Source: an uncultured Eubacteriales bacterium
Lineage (GTDB): Bacteria; Bacillota; Clostridia; Oscillospirales; CAG-272
Reading direction: 5' to 3'
Length of the DNA stretch: 43,700 nucleotides
Assembly: GCA_905205065.1 (NCBI GenBank)
Contig: CAJLCI010000022.1
Location: 1-43,700 of the forward strand
Position numbers and translations under genes: made by a program. Below the pieces are notes generated by a model. The model did no database searches. It had not been told where the DNA came from and saw nothing but the letters and a program-made list of their open reading frames with translations. Positions 15,039-23,500 of the stretch are shown in pieces. The first letter of the stretch is position 1. Each line of letters starts with the position of its first letter.

Positions 15039-16469
15039 ATGGAAGATAATAACATAAGCAAAAAAAACAAAGCCGGAAAACGTAAAAGAACCCGTCTTGG
15101 AGGATATAGCTTCCTTGTATGCATTATTGCCGCCGCAATAGTAATTATTATAAATATGATAGTGGGCAGCTTTCCTTCAACTGTGACAAAATTGGACATA
15201 AGCGACGAGGGACTTTATACTATTTCCGAAGAAACAGAAAAGATTGTATCTGCGGTTAATGAGGATATTACTGTTTATTACCTTAAAGGCGCTTCGATAT
15301 CCGAGGAAGCACAGATGATGCTTGATCTTTTGGATCGATATAAAGCAATCAACAGCCATATATCCGTACAGACAGTTGACCCTGTTTTAAAGCCGACATT
15401 TTATACTAAATATACAGATACGACGCCGAGCGAAAACAGTCTGATCTTTGAGTCGGCCAAAAGATACAAGCTCGTTGATTTCAGTAATATACTTGTAACG
15501 AGTCAGTCGTTTGATTATTCAACATATTCGTATGTTACAAATTATTCTTTTGCAGGAGAGTCTGCCATAACAAGTGCGATAGAATATGTTACAAGCAATG
15601 ATTTGACAACTGTCTATGCCGTTTCCGGAAACGGTGAAGCCAATATGTCGGAGGCATTGACGTCTGCTCTCTCTACAGACAATATTAATTATTCTACTGT
15701 ATCTTTAATGAACGGAGAGGGAGGAGTTCCGGATGATGCGGATTGCGTTATAATCTATTCACCAAGCTACGACCTTACTGAAGAAGAGATAGAATATCTG
15801 AATTCGTATATGGAAAACGGAGGAAAGATTATTCTTGTTACAAGCTACAGCGCATCACTGCCTAATATTGAAGCGTTTACAGAAAGTCATGGTTTGACTT
15901 GGGCAGATGGAGTTGTGTTTGAAACATCTCAAAGCTATTTTTATCAGTATCCATACTATTTACTGCCTCAAATTACAAAGAATGATATAACGTCTTTACT
16001 GACGTCTGCTAATATCAATATTCTTATGCCGGCTTCACACGGAATTCTTAAATCTGAAAACTCAGATGGAGTGACAATTGAATCGCTGCTTTCTTCGTCA
16101 GAATCATCATTTTTAAAGAATGATCCTGAAAACTCGTCTACATTTGAAAAGGAAGACGGAGATACAGAGGGAAGCTTCATGATTGGAGCGAGATCAACCG
16201 ATTCTGAGACAGGAGGGCAGCTAATATGGTTCTCCTCACCGTATATTGCACAGAACAGTGCCGGAAATCTTGAATATTTCATAGCCTTGATAAATTCCGT
16301 ATGCGAGAAAGAGGCGTCGGTCACGATTGCAGCAAAAACCCTTATGTCGGAAGCTCTTGTTGTTCCTGAAGCTTCAGCAAATTTGCTGATGATCGTTATG
16401 TGCGTGGTTATTCCGATTGCTATTATGGTTCTCGGTCTCCTGATTTGGAATTATAGACGCAAACGCTGA
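15039..16469 (+). CDS. GldG-family ABC auxiliary protein
   Basis: The 476-residue product has one N-terminal membrane helix (about residues 26-46), a large extracytoplasmic region and one C-terminal helix (about 448-470) followed by basic residues. The extracytoplasmic part shows the ABC_transp_aux pattern: KLDISDEGLYTISEETEKI, VYYLKG, then an IYSPSYDLTEEEIEYLNSYMENGGKIILV segment. GldG was named in gliding Bacteroidetes, but homologues in non-gliding Firmicutes accompany ABC-2 exporters of unknown substrate. AAAGGA lies 12 nt before the ATG. The gene order ATPase, permease, GldG, DUF4340 supports the call. Confidence 0.92.
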   Translation: MEDNNISKKNKAGKRKRTRLGGYSFLVCIIAAAIVIIINMIVGSFPSTVTKLDISDEGLYTISEETEKIVSAVNEDITVYYLKGASISEEAQMMLDLLDRYKAINSHISVQTVDPVLKPTFYTKYTDTTPSENSLIFESAKRYKLVDFSNILVTSQSFDYSTYSYVTNYSFAGESAITSAIEYVTSNDLTTVYAVSGNGEANMSEALTSALSTDNINYSTVSLMNGEGGVPDDADCVIIYSPSYDLTEEEIEYLNSYMENGGKIILVTSYSASLPNIEAFTESHGLTWADGVVFETSQSYFYQYPYYLLPQITKNDITSLLTSANINILMPASHGILKSENSDGVTIESLLSSSESSFLKNDPENSSTFEKEDGDTEGSFMIGARSTDSETGGQLIWFSSPYIAQNSAGNLEYFIALINSVCEKEASVTIAAKTLMSEALVVPEASANLLMIVMCVVIPIAIMVLGLLIWNYRRKR

Positions 16470-16507
16470 GTAAATTTATGCAGTAATGAAAGGTATGGTC
16501 ACATTTT

Positions 16508-17605
16508 ATGGAAGATAAAAAGCGCAATATACTTTCCGCTGAAAATTCATCTGCCGGAGCGGAATATTCCGATAATGGAGAGGAACGGAGGAAAAAGAAG
16601 AGAGCAAAAAAACTCGGCAGGCTTGCCGCAATGCTTGCTGTATGCGCCGCTCTTGCGGTGACATATGCTGTAGTTTCTCCGCTTCTCTCGGAAGACAATT
16701 CACAGAGCGATGATACGGGTGATACCGCAATTATATCCGTTACAAGTTATGACGATGATAATGCAAGATATATAAGCTATACAGACAGTGACGGAAAAAC
16801 AGTTAATCTTATTTTTGATACAGCTTCCTCGACTTGGCTTTATGCCGATGATACGGATTACCCGATAAATCAGACTACTGCAGCGGCAATGGCCGTTGCC
16901 GCCTCTTCGGTTTCTGCGGTCCGTGAGTTAACCGCGCCTGAATCTGAAGACAGTTATGGACTTGATTCTCCGATTCTGACGGTAAGTGTGACTTTTTCTG
17001 ATGACAGTACGGTTACTTATAAAGTCGGAGATTACAATTCTTATTCTCAAACATATTATATGAGTGTAACAGGCTCGGATTCTGTGTTTGCAATTGAATC
17101 TTCATTTAAAACAAAATTCAATTATACACTTGATGATTTGATTGTACTTGAGTCTTTGCCGTCCGGTGAATTAACGTTTAAGGAATATACCGTAACAATG
17201 CCAGACGGAACAGAAAATTTGTACAGCGATGAAAATTTGCTCACATTGTTTGATGATCTTGAGTTGACTGGATGGGCGGATTACAAGCCTTCTGATGAAG
17301 AAATAACAGTATACGGGCTTGACAGTTCATCTGCTGTGAAGATGGTTGTAAATTACGATGAGGCTAAATCAATTGATACAGAGGAAAACAGCGATATATC
17401 CAATGCTTCGGTCTCCGTATCCGGAACGTATACACTGACTGTAGGCGGGTATGTGCTTGATGAAAACGGTGAAAATTCATCTTCGCAGCGTTATTTGTTC
17501 TATGGTGATTCGCCGATTGTATATAAGGCCGACTCTTCAATTTTAGACGCACTGATTTCCGGAATAGCAGATTCGTCCGAAACTGATGAGGCTGAAAGTG
17601 AATAA
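16508..17605 (+). CDS. DUF4340 domain protein of the GldAFG-type ABC locus
   Basis: The 365-residue product has a basic N-terminus (RRKKKRAKKLGRLA), one membrane helix (about residues 40-60) and an extracytoplasmic region with DUF4340 features such as YGLDSPILTVSVTFSDDSTV, KVGDYNSYSQTYYMSV and a later YGLDSSSAVKMVVNY. The domain probably forms a beta-rich envelope module. It closes the four-gene ABC operon and ends in a strong terminator after a small tandem repeat. AAAGGT lies 13 nt before the ATG. The function of DUF4340 in these loci is not established. Confidence 0.9.
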   Translation: MEDKKRNILSAENSSAGAEYSDNGEERRKKKRAKKLGRLAAMLAVCAALAVTYAVVSPLLSEDNSQSDDTGDTAIISVTSYDDDNARYISYTDSDGKTVNLIFDTASSTWLYADDTDYPINQTTAAAMAVAASSVSAVRELTAPESEDSYGLDSPILTVSVTFSDDSTVTYKVGDYNSYSQTYYMSVTGSDSVFAIESSFKTKFNYTLDDLIVLESLPSGELTFKEYTVTMPDGTENLYSDENLLTLFDDLELTGWADYKPSDEEITVYGLDSSSAVKMVVNYDEAKSIDTEENSDISNASVSVSGTYTLTVGGYVLDENGENSSSQRYLFYGDSPIVYKADSSILDALISGIADSSETDEAESE

Positions 17606-17609
17606 AAAA

Positions 17610-17660
17610 GATCGGATATATAAAGACCGATATATAAAGAACGGATATATAAAGAACGGA
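17610..17660. repeat. 14-15 bp tandem repeat before the terminator
   Basis: Three units (17610-17624, 17625-17638, 17639-17653), each GA followed by a CGG-like core and ATATATAAA, and a partial fourth unit merge into the terminator stem. The units look like duplications of the base of that stem. Confidence 0.75.
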
Positions 17661-17689
17661 GGCAGGGGATTTTAACCTGCCTCCGTTTT
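17655..17689. terminator. convergent bidirectional terminator
   Basis: AACGGAGGCAGG (17655-17666) pairs perfectly with 17676-17687 over a nine-base loop, with T's after the stem on the plus strand. It terminates the ABC operon and overlaps the last codons and stop (17674-17672) of the convergent minus-strand membrane protein, so that gene's C-terminus is encoded within the stem. Confidence 0.88.
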
Positions 17690-18535
17690 AATTTCAGACT
17701 TTTTTTTGAAAAAGTATTTTTCACCGAGTTTCATTTCCATATACATTAGCAAAAAACCAAGTCCGGCGAAGAGAAACTGTACGGCATAGTGAAGAATTAT
17801 GGAAATGAGTTCTTCAGTATAAATGGTTCTGTAATATTCGTTTTTGAGCTGATAGATAAATGTGATTGTATAATAAAGTTCTGTTGAAACTGCGATTATA
17901 AGCCGAATAGCTGATGATGCGGCAGCGGCTTTTAAAAGAGTTTTGGGAAGCTGTATTTTTCTATCGGTTTTGTTTTTAACAGGTTGTTTTTTTTCTGCAT
18001 ATGTGAATTTCAGAGAATTGTTCTTTAAGTTTACGTTTTTCTTTCTTTTTTTACTTGATTTTCTGGAAATAGGAATGAGAAGAATTATAACGGCTAAAAT
18101 TGCGGCATCAAATATGTAAAGAAACGAGTACATCAGATAAGCGCGGTAATATATTTTAATAGAACCGAGAATATATTCTATCAGGAAGAGAGATAAATAA
18201 GGAATCAGAATTCCGATAAAGGACGTGATAATTGAGAATTTTATTTTTTTACAGCCATATCGATAGCTTCCCCAAAGAAGTATTCCGAAAATAGCGTATG
18301 GAATAAATTCCGATATTATTTTTACGGTATAATTTAAAATAACGGGCAAGATCGGATGCTCAATATCTCCGGCATAATATGTATATAAAAAGTTTAGACC
18401 GAAACTGCATACTGTCGGAAGAATAATCATGACTAAAAGTGAAATAAGTTTGAAATGAGGCGGCAATGGTATTTGAGTTTTTTTCGGTTCTTCGCCGGGT
18501 ATATTTGTTATATTGTAATTACTGTTTTTTTTCAT
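17672..18535 (-). CDS. multi-pass membrane protein, unknown function
   Basis: The 287-residue product has about seven hydrophobic segments split into two groups by a Lys/Asn-rich cytoplasmic stretch (SRKSSKKRKKNVNLKNN). I recognise no family. It starts with a hydrophilic segment (MKKNSNYNITNIPGEEPKK) before the first helix. The ATG at 18535 is chosen because AAAAGG lies 13 nt upstream, the spacing common in this genome; an in-frame start at 18607 would add 24 residues. It is monocistronic and faces the ABC operon, with the shared terminator overlapping its stop codon. Confidence 0.75.
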   Translation of the reverse strand: MKKNSNYNITNIPGEEPKKTQIPLPPHFKLISLLVMIILPTVCSFGLNFLYTYYAGDIEHPILPVILNYTVKIISEFIPYAIFGILLWGSYRYGCKKIKFSIITSFIGILIPYLSLFLIEYILGSIKIYYRAYLMYSFLYIFDAAILAVIILLIPISRKSSKKRKKNVNLKNNSLKFTYAEKKQPVKNKTDRKIQLPKTLLKAAAASSAIRLIIAVSTELYYTITFIYQLKNEYYRTIYTEELISIILHYAVQFLFAGLGFLLMYMEMKLGEKYFFKKKSEIKTEAG

Positions 18536-18897
18536 AAATATTATCATGCCTTTTACAAAATGACTTATGAACTTTTTGCCTATTAGCGGATTTAAAGTAA
18601 ATGTCATCCATGAGTTTTTCTTGTTTTCGGAATATAAGAGAGGTAGTATCAGGTCAAAATGAGCGCAAATACTGCTATAGATATTAATAGATACGTTAAG
18701 TTTATCAGTATAAAAGCGTTAAATCAAATTAAGGCGTATAAGTTAGTGTTAATTATGTGTAAATTTTGATATTTTTTAATTTCTTCCTTTTCCTCATAAA
18801 TTAAATGCCGGCGGCATATGGTTTATTGTATTTGATTTTCGGATTCCGAAAAAGCTTTCTGTAGCTTCTTCGGCTTTCTTTTAGCGGAGGTATGTAT
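18536..18897. other. divergent intergenic region
   Basis: Between the minus-strand membrane protein and the LysM-GH18 gene no further gene is supportable. A short ATGCCG/CGGCAT palindrome lies near 18806-18819. A sporulation-type promoter is expected for the GH18 gene, but I could not assign one with confidence. Confidence 0.35.
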
Positions 18898-20184
18898 ATG
18901 GTTACCTATATTGTCAGAGAGGGAGACAGTATTTTTTCAATCGCCGAGAATTTCGGCGTATCGGAATCGCAGCTTACGTCCTATAACGGACTTGCAAATC
19001 AACCAGGTCTTGTTCCGGGGCAGGCAATTATAATTTTAAGTCCGGATATTACCGCCACTGTGCAGCCAGGAGACAGTCTTGATTCGATTGCTGCTGCATA
19101 CGGAACTGATCTTAATTCAATTTTGAGAAATAATCCGGGACTATCCCGCGGTGAAACACTATATCCGGGACAGACTGTTGTGATTTCGTATGAAGGTGAA
19201 AAGCTCGGAAATCTTTCTGTAAATGGATATGCATATACCTATATTGACCGGAAGCTTTTAAGCTCGGTGCTTCCTTTTCTCACATACCTTACTATTTTTA
19301 CATATGGATTTCAAACTGACGGAACACTTGTTGTACCTGAAGGAGATGAAGAACTTATCGGTATCGCCCGTTCATACGGTGTTGCTCCGGTTATGCTTCT
19401 TTCGACGTTAACAGAGGACGGCGTTTTTTCAAACCAGCTGTCAAGCGCGATTTTTAACGATGCGGCGGCACGTGAAAATTTAATTCAGAATGTGCTTTCG
19501 GTTATACGTGAAAAGAACTACTATGGTCTCGATATAGATTTTGAGTATATTTTGCCGTCTGAAGCTCAGGCATATGTGGATTTTATCACGCAATTCAGAG
19601 AACAGTTGGCAGCTGAGAATATACCTCTCTGGGTTTCCCTTGCTCCCAAAACGTCATCGGGTCAGCCGGGAATTTTATATGAATCGCATAATTATGCAGC
19701 TCTCGGCGCGGCAGCCGATTTCAGTACAATTATGACGTATGAGTGGGGATATAAATATGGTCCTCCGATGGCTGTTGCTCCTCTTAATAAAGTGCGCGAG
19801 GTAGTTTCGTATGCGGTAACTCAGATTGAACCTGCGAGAATTTTTATGGGAATTCCGAATTACGGTTATGATTGGACGCTTCCGTATGTAAAAGGGGAGT
19901 CGGATGCACCGAGCATCGGCGTTGAGGAGGCTCTTAGTATAGCGTATAATAACGGGGCGACTGTTCAGTTTGACGAAACGGCGGGCTCTCCATTTTTCAG
20001 GTATTTTTTGAATGGGAGAGAGCATGAGGTATGGTTTGAAGACGCCCGCAGCATAGAAGCAAAACTTGGATTAATACGTGATTACGGGCTGCGCGGCTGC
20101 GCGTGGTGGAATGTTATGAGACCTTTTACACAGAATTTGAGTACGATGAATGCGCTTTACAATATCGAACATGTGGAACTATGA
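18898..20184 (+). CDS. LysM-LysM-GH18 glycosidase, SleL/YaaH-like spore cortex-lytic enzyme
   Basis: The 428-residue product has two N-terminal LysM domains (about residues 1-48 and 52-98, each with a GDSxxxIA motif and a PGQ turn) followed by a GH18 domain. The catalytic signature is GLDIDFEY, retaining the DxDxE residues. SleL/YaaH are N-acetylglucosaminidases that degrade cortex muropeptides during spore germination, and this architecture without a signal peptide is typical of proteins deposited on spores by LysM. The start at 18898 is preferred because GGAGG lies 7 nt upstream; an ATG six nt earlier is too close. Together with spoVAC it supports a sporulating host. Confidence 0.9.
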   Translation: MVTYIVREGDSIFSIAENFGVSESQLTSYNGLANQPGLVPGQAIIILSPDITATVQPGDSLDSIAAAYGTDLNSILRNNPGLSRGETLYPGQTVVISYEGEKLGNLSVNGYAYTYIDRKLLSSVLPFLTYLTIFTYGFQTDGTLVVPEGDEELIGIARSYGVAPVMLLSTLTEDGVFSNQLSSAIFNDAAARENLIQNVLSVIREKNYYGLDIDFEYILPSEAQAYVDFITQFREQLAAENIPLWVSLAPKTSSGQPGILYESHNYAALGAAADFSTIMTYEWGYKYGPPMAVAPLNKVREVVSYAVTQIEPARIFMGIPNYGYDWTLPYVKGESDAPSIGVEEALSIAYNNGATVQFDETAGSPFFRYFLNGREHEVWFEDARSIEAKLGLIRDYGLRGCAWWNVMRPFTQNLSTMNALYNIEHVEL

Positions 20185-20256
20185 ATTCTCATGCGGATGT
20201 ACACCGTTATTTTTGTCGTATAATTAATTTTTTGAACTTTATTCATTAATAAAATT

Positions 20257-20292
20257 ATGGGCGTCCGGGATACCTCTTCTGCGGATGCCCAT
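20257..20292 (+). other. stem-loop downstream of the GH18 gene
   Basis: ATGGGCGTCCG (20257-20267) pairs with CGGATGCCCAT (20282-20292), with one G-T wobble, over a 14-base loop. No T run follows directly, so it may be a rho-independent variant, an RNA stability element or part of a small RNA. The rest of 20185-20415 has no visible gene. Confidence 0.5.
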
Positions 20293-20415
20293 TGCATCTG
20301 TAGAAGGCAGCTTGGCGCCTGAAATCATTGATGTATATTCTCTTCTTGTGTTAGGAATATTTTCGGAAAACAGATTGTAAAAATGTAAATTAATTGTGTA
20401 AATAATAGTTTTATC

Positions 20416-20444
20416 TTTACATCATTTATAAAATAAGTTATAAT
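20416..20444 (+). promoter_or_regulatory. SigA-type promoter of the glycosyltransferase gene cluster
   Basis: TTTACA (20416-20421), a 17-nt spacer and a perfect TATAAT (20439-20444) make a strong vegetative promoter. Transcription would start near 20451, about 118 nt before the glycosyltransferase ATG, and could continue into the following same-strand envelope genes. Confidence 0.8.
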
Positions 20445-20568
20445 AACATAGAGAAATTGTTTCCTTCGCATTCTCGCTCTGGGACATGTTTTTGTGTAAT
20501 GTGCGATAGAATATTGTCTCAGATATGGCGACAGATTATTTTAAGATTTTAAAGAGCTGGAAATTGAA

Positions 20569-21762
20569 ATGAATAAAAGTGATGAAAAATCAGATTTGGC
20601 ATTAAAAGATATAAACACATCTTTCAGCGGAATTATTATCGTTATACCGTCGCTTAACCCGGACGGTAAATTGATAGCTGCCGTCAGGGGACTCAGAGCG
20701 GCAGGCTTTAAGGAGATAATTCTTGTAAATGACGGGAGCGCCGTCGATTACTGCCTTCCTTTCAGCGTGGCAGAAAGTGAGATTCCCTACTGTACGGTTT
20801 TAAAGCATGAAATTAACCGCGGAAAAGGGGCTGCGCTAAAAACCGCATTTGAATTTGTTATAAATAATCGTCCTGAATCGATTGGTGTAATCACTGTTGA
20901 CGGCGACGGACAGCATTCCTCTTCAGATGTTGTGAAGCTTGCGAAGAAACTTTTATATTATTCTAAGCTTAGCACCGAGGAATTTAAAGAACTACATGAT
21001 TTGCAGGATAGAAAAAAATTGATGCAAAAAAGGATTCCTCTTATAATAGGTACGCGTGATTTTTCCGGCAGAGATGTACCGCGAAAAAGCCGTATTGGTA
21101 ACCGTGTTACATCAAGGTTATTCAAAGCCTTTTTTAATCTTAGAATTTCGGATACTCAAACCGGGCTCCGCGCAATTGCAGCCGAGTATCTTCCTTTGTT
21201 TTTGACTTTTAACGGAGATCGTTATGAATATGAAACGAATATGCTGCTTGAATGCGGGCGCAGAAATATTCCGATTGAAGAGGTTTCTATATCAACTGTA
21301 TACATAGATGATAATTTGGGATCCCATTTTAATCCTGTCAGGGATTCCCTTAGAATATACGGACTTATACTTAAATTTATGTTCAGCTCGGTAGTGTCAA
21401 CTATGATTGATTATGCTGTTTTCAATATATTGCTTTATCTTTTTGACAGTCTTGAAATTTTTTCATCACGTGTCTTTATGATAATGCTTATTACAGCGAT
21501 CGCAAGACTTATCTCATCTCTGTGTAATTTTCATTTTAATTACAAAATTGTATTTTCGTGCTGCAAAGAAAAGATTCCTGCGATTATGCGATATTATTCC
21601 GTATGTATCCCTCAGATGATAGTTTCAGGACTTCTTGTTTCGGAAGTATCCCGATTATTTGGCGGCTGTAATTTTGTGGTCAGTATTGTAAAAATTATTG
21701 TCGATGTATTCCTGTTCTTTATAAGCTTTCGAATTCAGCACCGATGGGTGTTTAAATATTGA
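20569..21762 (+). CDS. GT2 glycosyltransferase fused to a GtrA-like membrane domain
   Basis: The 397-residue product starts with a GT-A fold family 2 domain (about residues 20-255): IIIVIPSLNPDG, ILVNDGS, HEINRGKGAALKTAF and the metal-binding VDGDGQH, resembling dolichol/polyprenyl-phosphate mannosyl- or glucosyltransferases. The C-terminal ~125 residues hold four membrane helices of the GtrA type (FMFSSVVSTMIDYAVFNILLYLF at the start, FRIQHRWVFKY at the end), the family proposed to flip undecaprenyl-phosphate-linked sugars. A single chain therefore may make and translocate a polyprenyl-phosphate hexose for envelope glycan modification. The ribosome site is weak. Promoter sequences lie about 125 nt upstream. 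Confidence 0.9.
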   Translation: MNKSDEKSDLALKDINTSFSGIIIVIPSLNPDGKLIAAVRGLRAAGFKEIILVNDGSAVDYCLPFSVAESEIPYCTVLKHEINRGKGAALKTAFEFVINNRPESIGVITVDGDGQHSSSDVVKLAKKLLYYSKLSTEEFKELHDLQDRKKLMQKRIPLIIGTRDFSGRDVPRKSRIGNRVTSRLFKAFFNLRISDTQTGLRAIAAEYLPLFLTFNGDRYEYETNMLLECGRRNIPIEEVSISTVYIDDNLGSHFNPVRDSLRIYGLILKFMFSSVVSTMIDYAVFNILLYLFDSLEIFSSRVFMIMLITAIARLISSLCNFHFNYKIVFSCCKEKIPAIMRYYSVCIPQMIVSGLLVSEVSRLFGGCNFVVSIVKIIVDVFLFFISFRIQHRWVFKY

Positions 21763-21891
21763 TTTTTAGATTTGATAATGGATTTCAGAAAAGTATTTTT
21801 GACTTTGGCTGTGTGCGGCTGGAGTTTAAACCGATCGGAAATCGGACAGCAATTTGATTATATGAGTATGTAGAAAGGTATGATCATAGGT

Positions 21892-23067
21892 ATGGCAAAG
21901 CATACAAAAAAAGGCGGAGAAAAAAGAGGGGGTATAATATCAGTTATTCTTATAAGAATCGTCATTACGGCCGCGGCTACACTTCTTCTTTTAATAATCG
22001 CATTATACGGTGTGATGCTTATTCTTACCCGCGGTCCTTCGGAGACTACCAAGAGGTTGTTTGTTATGACTGTAAAGGAAACAAGCGCGGGTGGTTTTCT
22101 TGCGCATATGTGTCTTTCGAGTGATGAAATAGATGAAATTATGTCTGTTAAGATGTCGGCCGCGGATCAGACGGGCAACAACATTACCGATAGAAATTTA
22201 ATATCTTTGCCGGCGGACGGCAACAGCACCGGAAATATTGGAACTTCAGCGGAGACGGGCGAAAACTTAATAAATGCAGTTTCTGATGAATCCGGTGCGG
22301 ATGAACCGAATTCGGCAGGTGTTGAAGAAGGCGGGGGCAGTGAGACGATATTGCCTGATGACAAGTCTTCCGAAACAAGTGACGGCATAGAGATTAAAGA
22401 AATCAAAGGAGATACATATAACGGGGTTATGATGATTGTACATGATCCCAAAAGAGTATTTATCGGAGTACCGGATAAGTACGGAGATGACGCAGCGGGA
22501 CTTTCGCTTAAATCGCTTATTGAAAAATATGGGGCGTGCGGTGGAACAAATGCCGGAGGATTTATTGATATCGGCGGTATGGGCAACGGAGGAAAACCGC
22601 TCGGACCTGTTATAAAAAACGGCGAGATAATATGGGGCGATTCAGATAAGTCATACAGCATGATTGGATTTGATTCGGACGGAATTCTTCATGTTGGAAC
22701 AATGAGCTGTAATTCTGCAATTGCCGCAGGTGTAAAGGAAGCGGTTTGCTTCGGCCCTGCGCTTATAATTAACGGTACTCCCTGCAACAGCTCAGGAATT
22801 CTAAGCGGTGGGCTTAATCCGAGAACTGCAATCGGTCAGCGCAGAGACGGCGCGATTATGCTGCTTGTTGTTAACGGCAGATCTATAGGAAGTCTGGGAG
22901 CTACGCTTGATGACCTTGTTGATATTATGATGTCGAATGATGCTGTAAACGCATCTAATCTGGACGGAGGAGCTTCTTCTCTTATGATGTTTAACGGAGA
23001 GACGCTGAACAATTCCGCTTATGTGTACGGAGAACGCATCCTTCCGAATGCGATTTTGGTGCGATGA
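21892..23067 (+). CDS. phosphodiester glycosidase (NAGPA) family protein, membrane-anchored
   Basis: The 391-residue product has a single N-terminal membrane helix (about residues 16-44), a Ser/Gly/Glu-rich linker (about 90-160) and a C-terminal NAGPA-like domain. The domain shows GVMMIVHDPKRVFIG, GTNAGGFID, NPRTAIGQRRDGAIMLLVVNGR, ASNLDGGASSLMMFNGE and a final ERILPNAILVR, the usual motifs of the phosphodiester glycosidase family (PF09992). Bacterial members are thought to act on cell-wall or exopolysaccharide phosphodiesters. I start at 21892, with AAAGG about 12-13 nt upstream; an ATG at 21880 is also possible. It follows the GT2-GtrA gene and ends 16 nt before repeat element A. Confidence 0.88.
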   Translation: MAKHTKKGGEKRGGIISVILIRIVITAAATLLLLIIALYGVMLILTRGPSETTKRLFVMTVKETSAGGFLAHMCLSSDEIDEIMSVKMSAADQTGNNITDRNLISLPADGNSTGNIGTSAETGENLINAVSDESGADEPNSAGVEEGGGSETILPDDKSSETSDGIEIKEIKGDTYNGVMMIVHDPKRVFIGVPDKYGDDAAGLSLKSLIEKYGACGGTNAGGFIDIGGMGNGGKPLGPVIKNGEIIWGDSDKSYSMIGFDSDGILHVGTMSCNSAIAAGVKEAVCFGPALIINGTPCNSSGILSGGLNPRTAIGQRRDGAIMLLVVNGRSIGSLGATLDDLVDIMMSNDAVNASNLDGGASSLMMFNGETLNNSAYVYGERILPNAILVR

Positions 23068-23082
23068 GATGATATAAATCTA

Positions 23083-23437
23083 TTTAATAAGGAGAATAAC
23101 CGAGTCATAAGTTATCTGATGGGCGGAGCAAGCCGCCGGAAAAAAGTGCGCGGAACCTGCTGCATAGAGAGACAACGCTTTTACACATAAACGTTTTTAC
23201 ACGCGAACGCCTTTATGCACAAAAAATCTCTTTAAGCGCAAATCTCTTTACACACAAACGCTTTTACGCATAAACCTCTTTACACACAAATGCCTTTACA
23301 CGCGAACGTCTTTACAGCCAAACGTTTTTATAGCCGAGCATTTTTACAGTCGGACGCTATTACATTCGAGCGTTTTTACGGTTGAACGCCTTTGGGTCTG
23401 AACTTCTTACAGACGCAGACATTTCGCTTTTAGTTAT
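23083..23437 (+). repeat. composite repeat element, copy A (core plus 16-bp array)
   Basis: The element begins with TTTAATAAGGAG, then GTCATAAG, a GC hairpin (GGCGG/CCGCC near 23122-23138) followed by GGAAAAA, then GCGGAACCTGCTGC. From 23180 to 23420 an array of about 15 units follows. Fourteen full units start at 23180, 23196, 23212 and so on, all exactly 16 bp except the third (19 bp); the consensus is TTTACACACAAACGCC with a variable centre. It ends in a tail with CATTTCGCTTTTAGTTA (to 23437). Core, array and both ends are shared with copy C in opposite orientation; the ends are shared with copies B and D. No spacers or cas genes are present, so it is not CRISPR. Confidence 0.9.
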
Positions 23438-23500
23438 AAAAAAGGCATTAATAGCTTGATTGTCAGATAAAACGTCAACAAAGGAATGAGCATATTTTAA

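Noticed and set aside
22167..22661. 164-codon minus-strand gene inside the phosphodiester glycosidase gene
   Set aside because: It is antisense to the Ser/Gly/Glu linker and the NAGPA domain; Pro/Ser richness is the mirror of the linker composition.
23180..23420. CRISPR array
   Set aside because: Units are 16 bp and directly adjacent with no spacers, and no cas genes are present.
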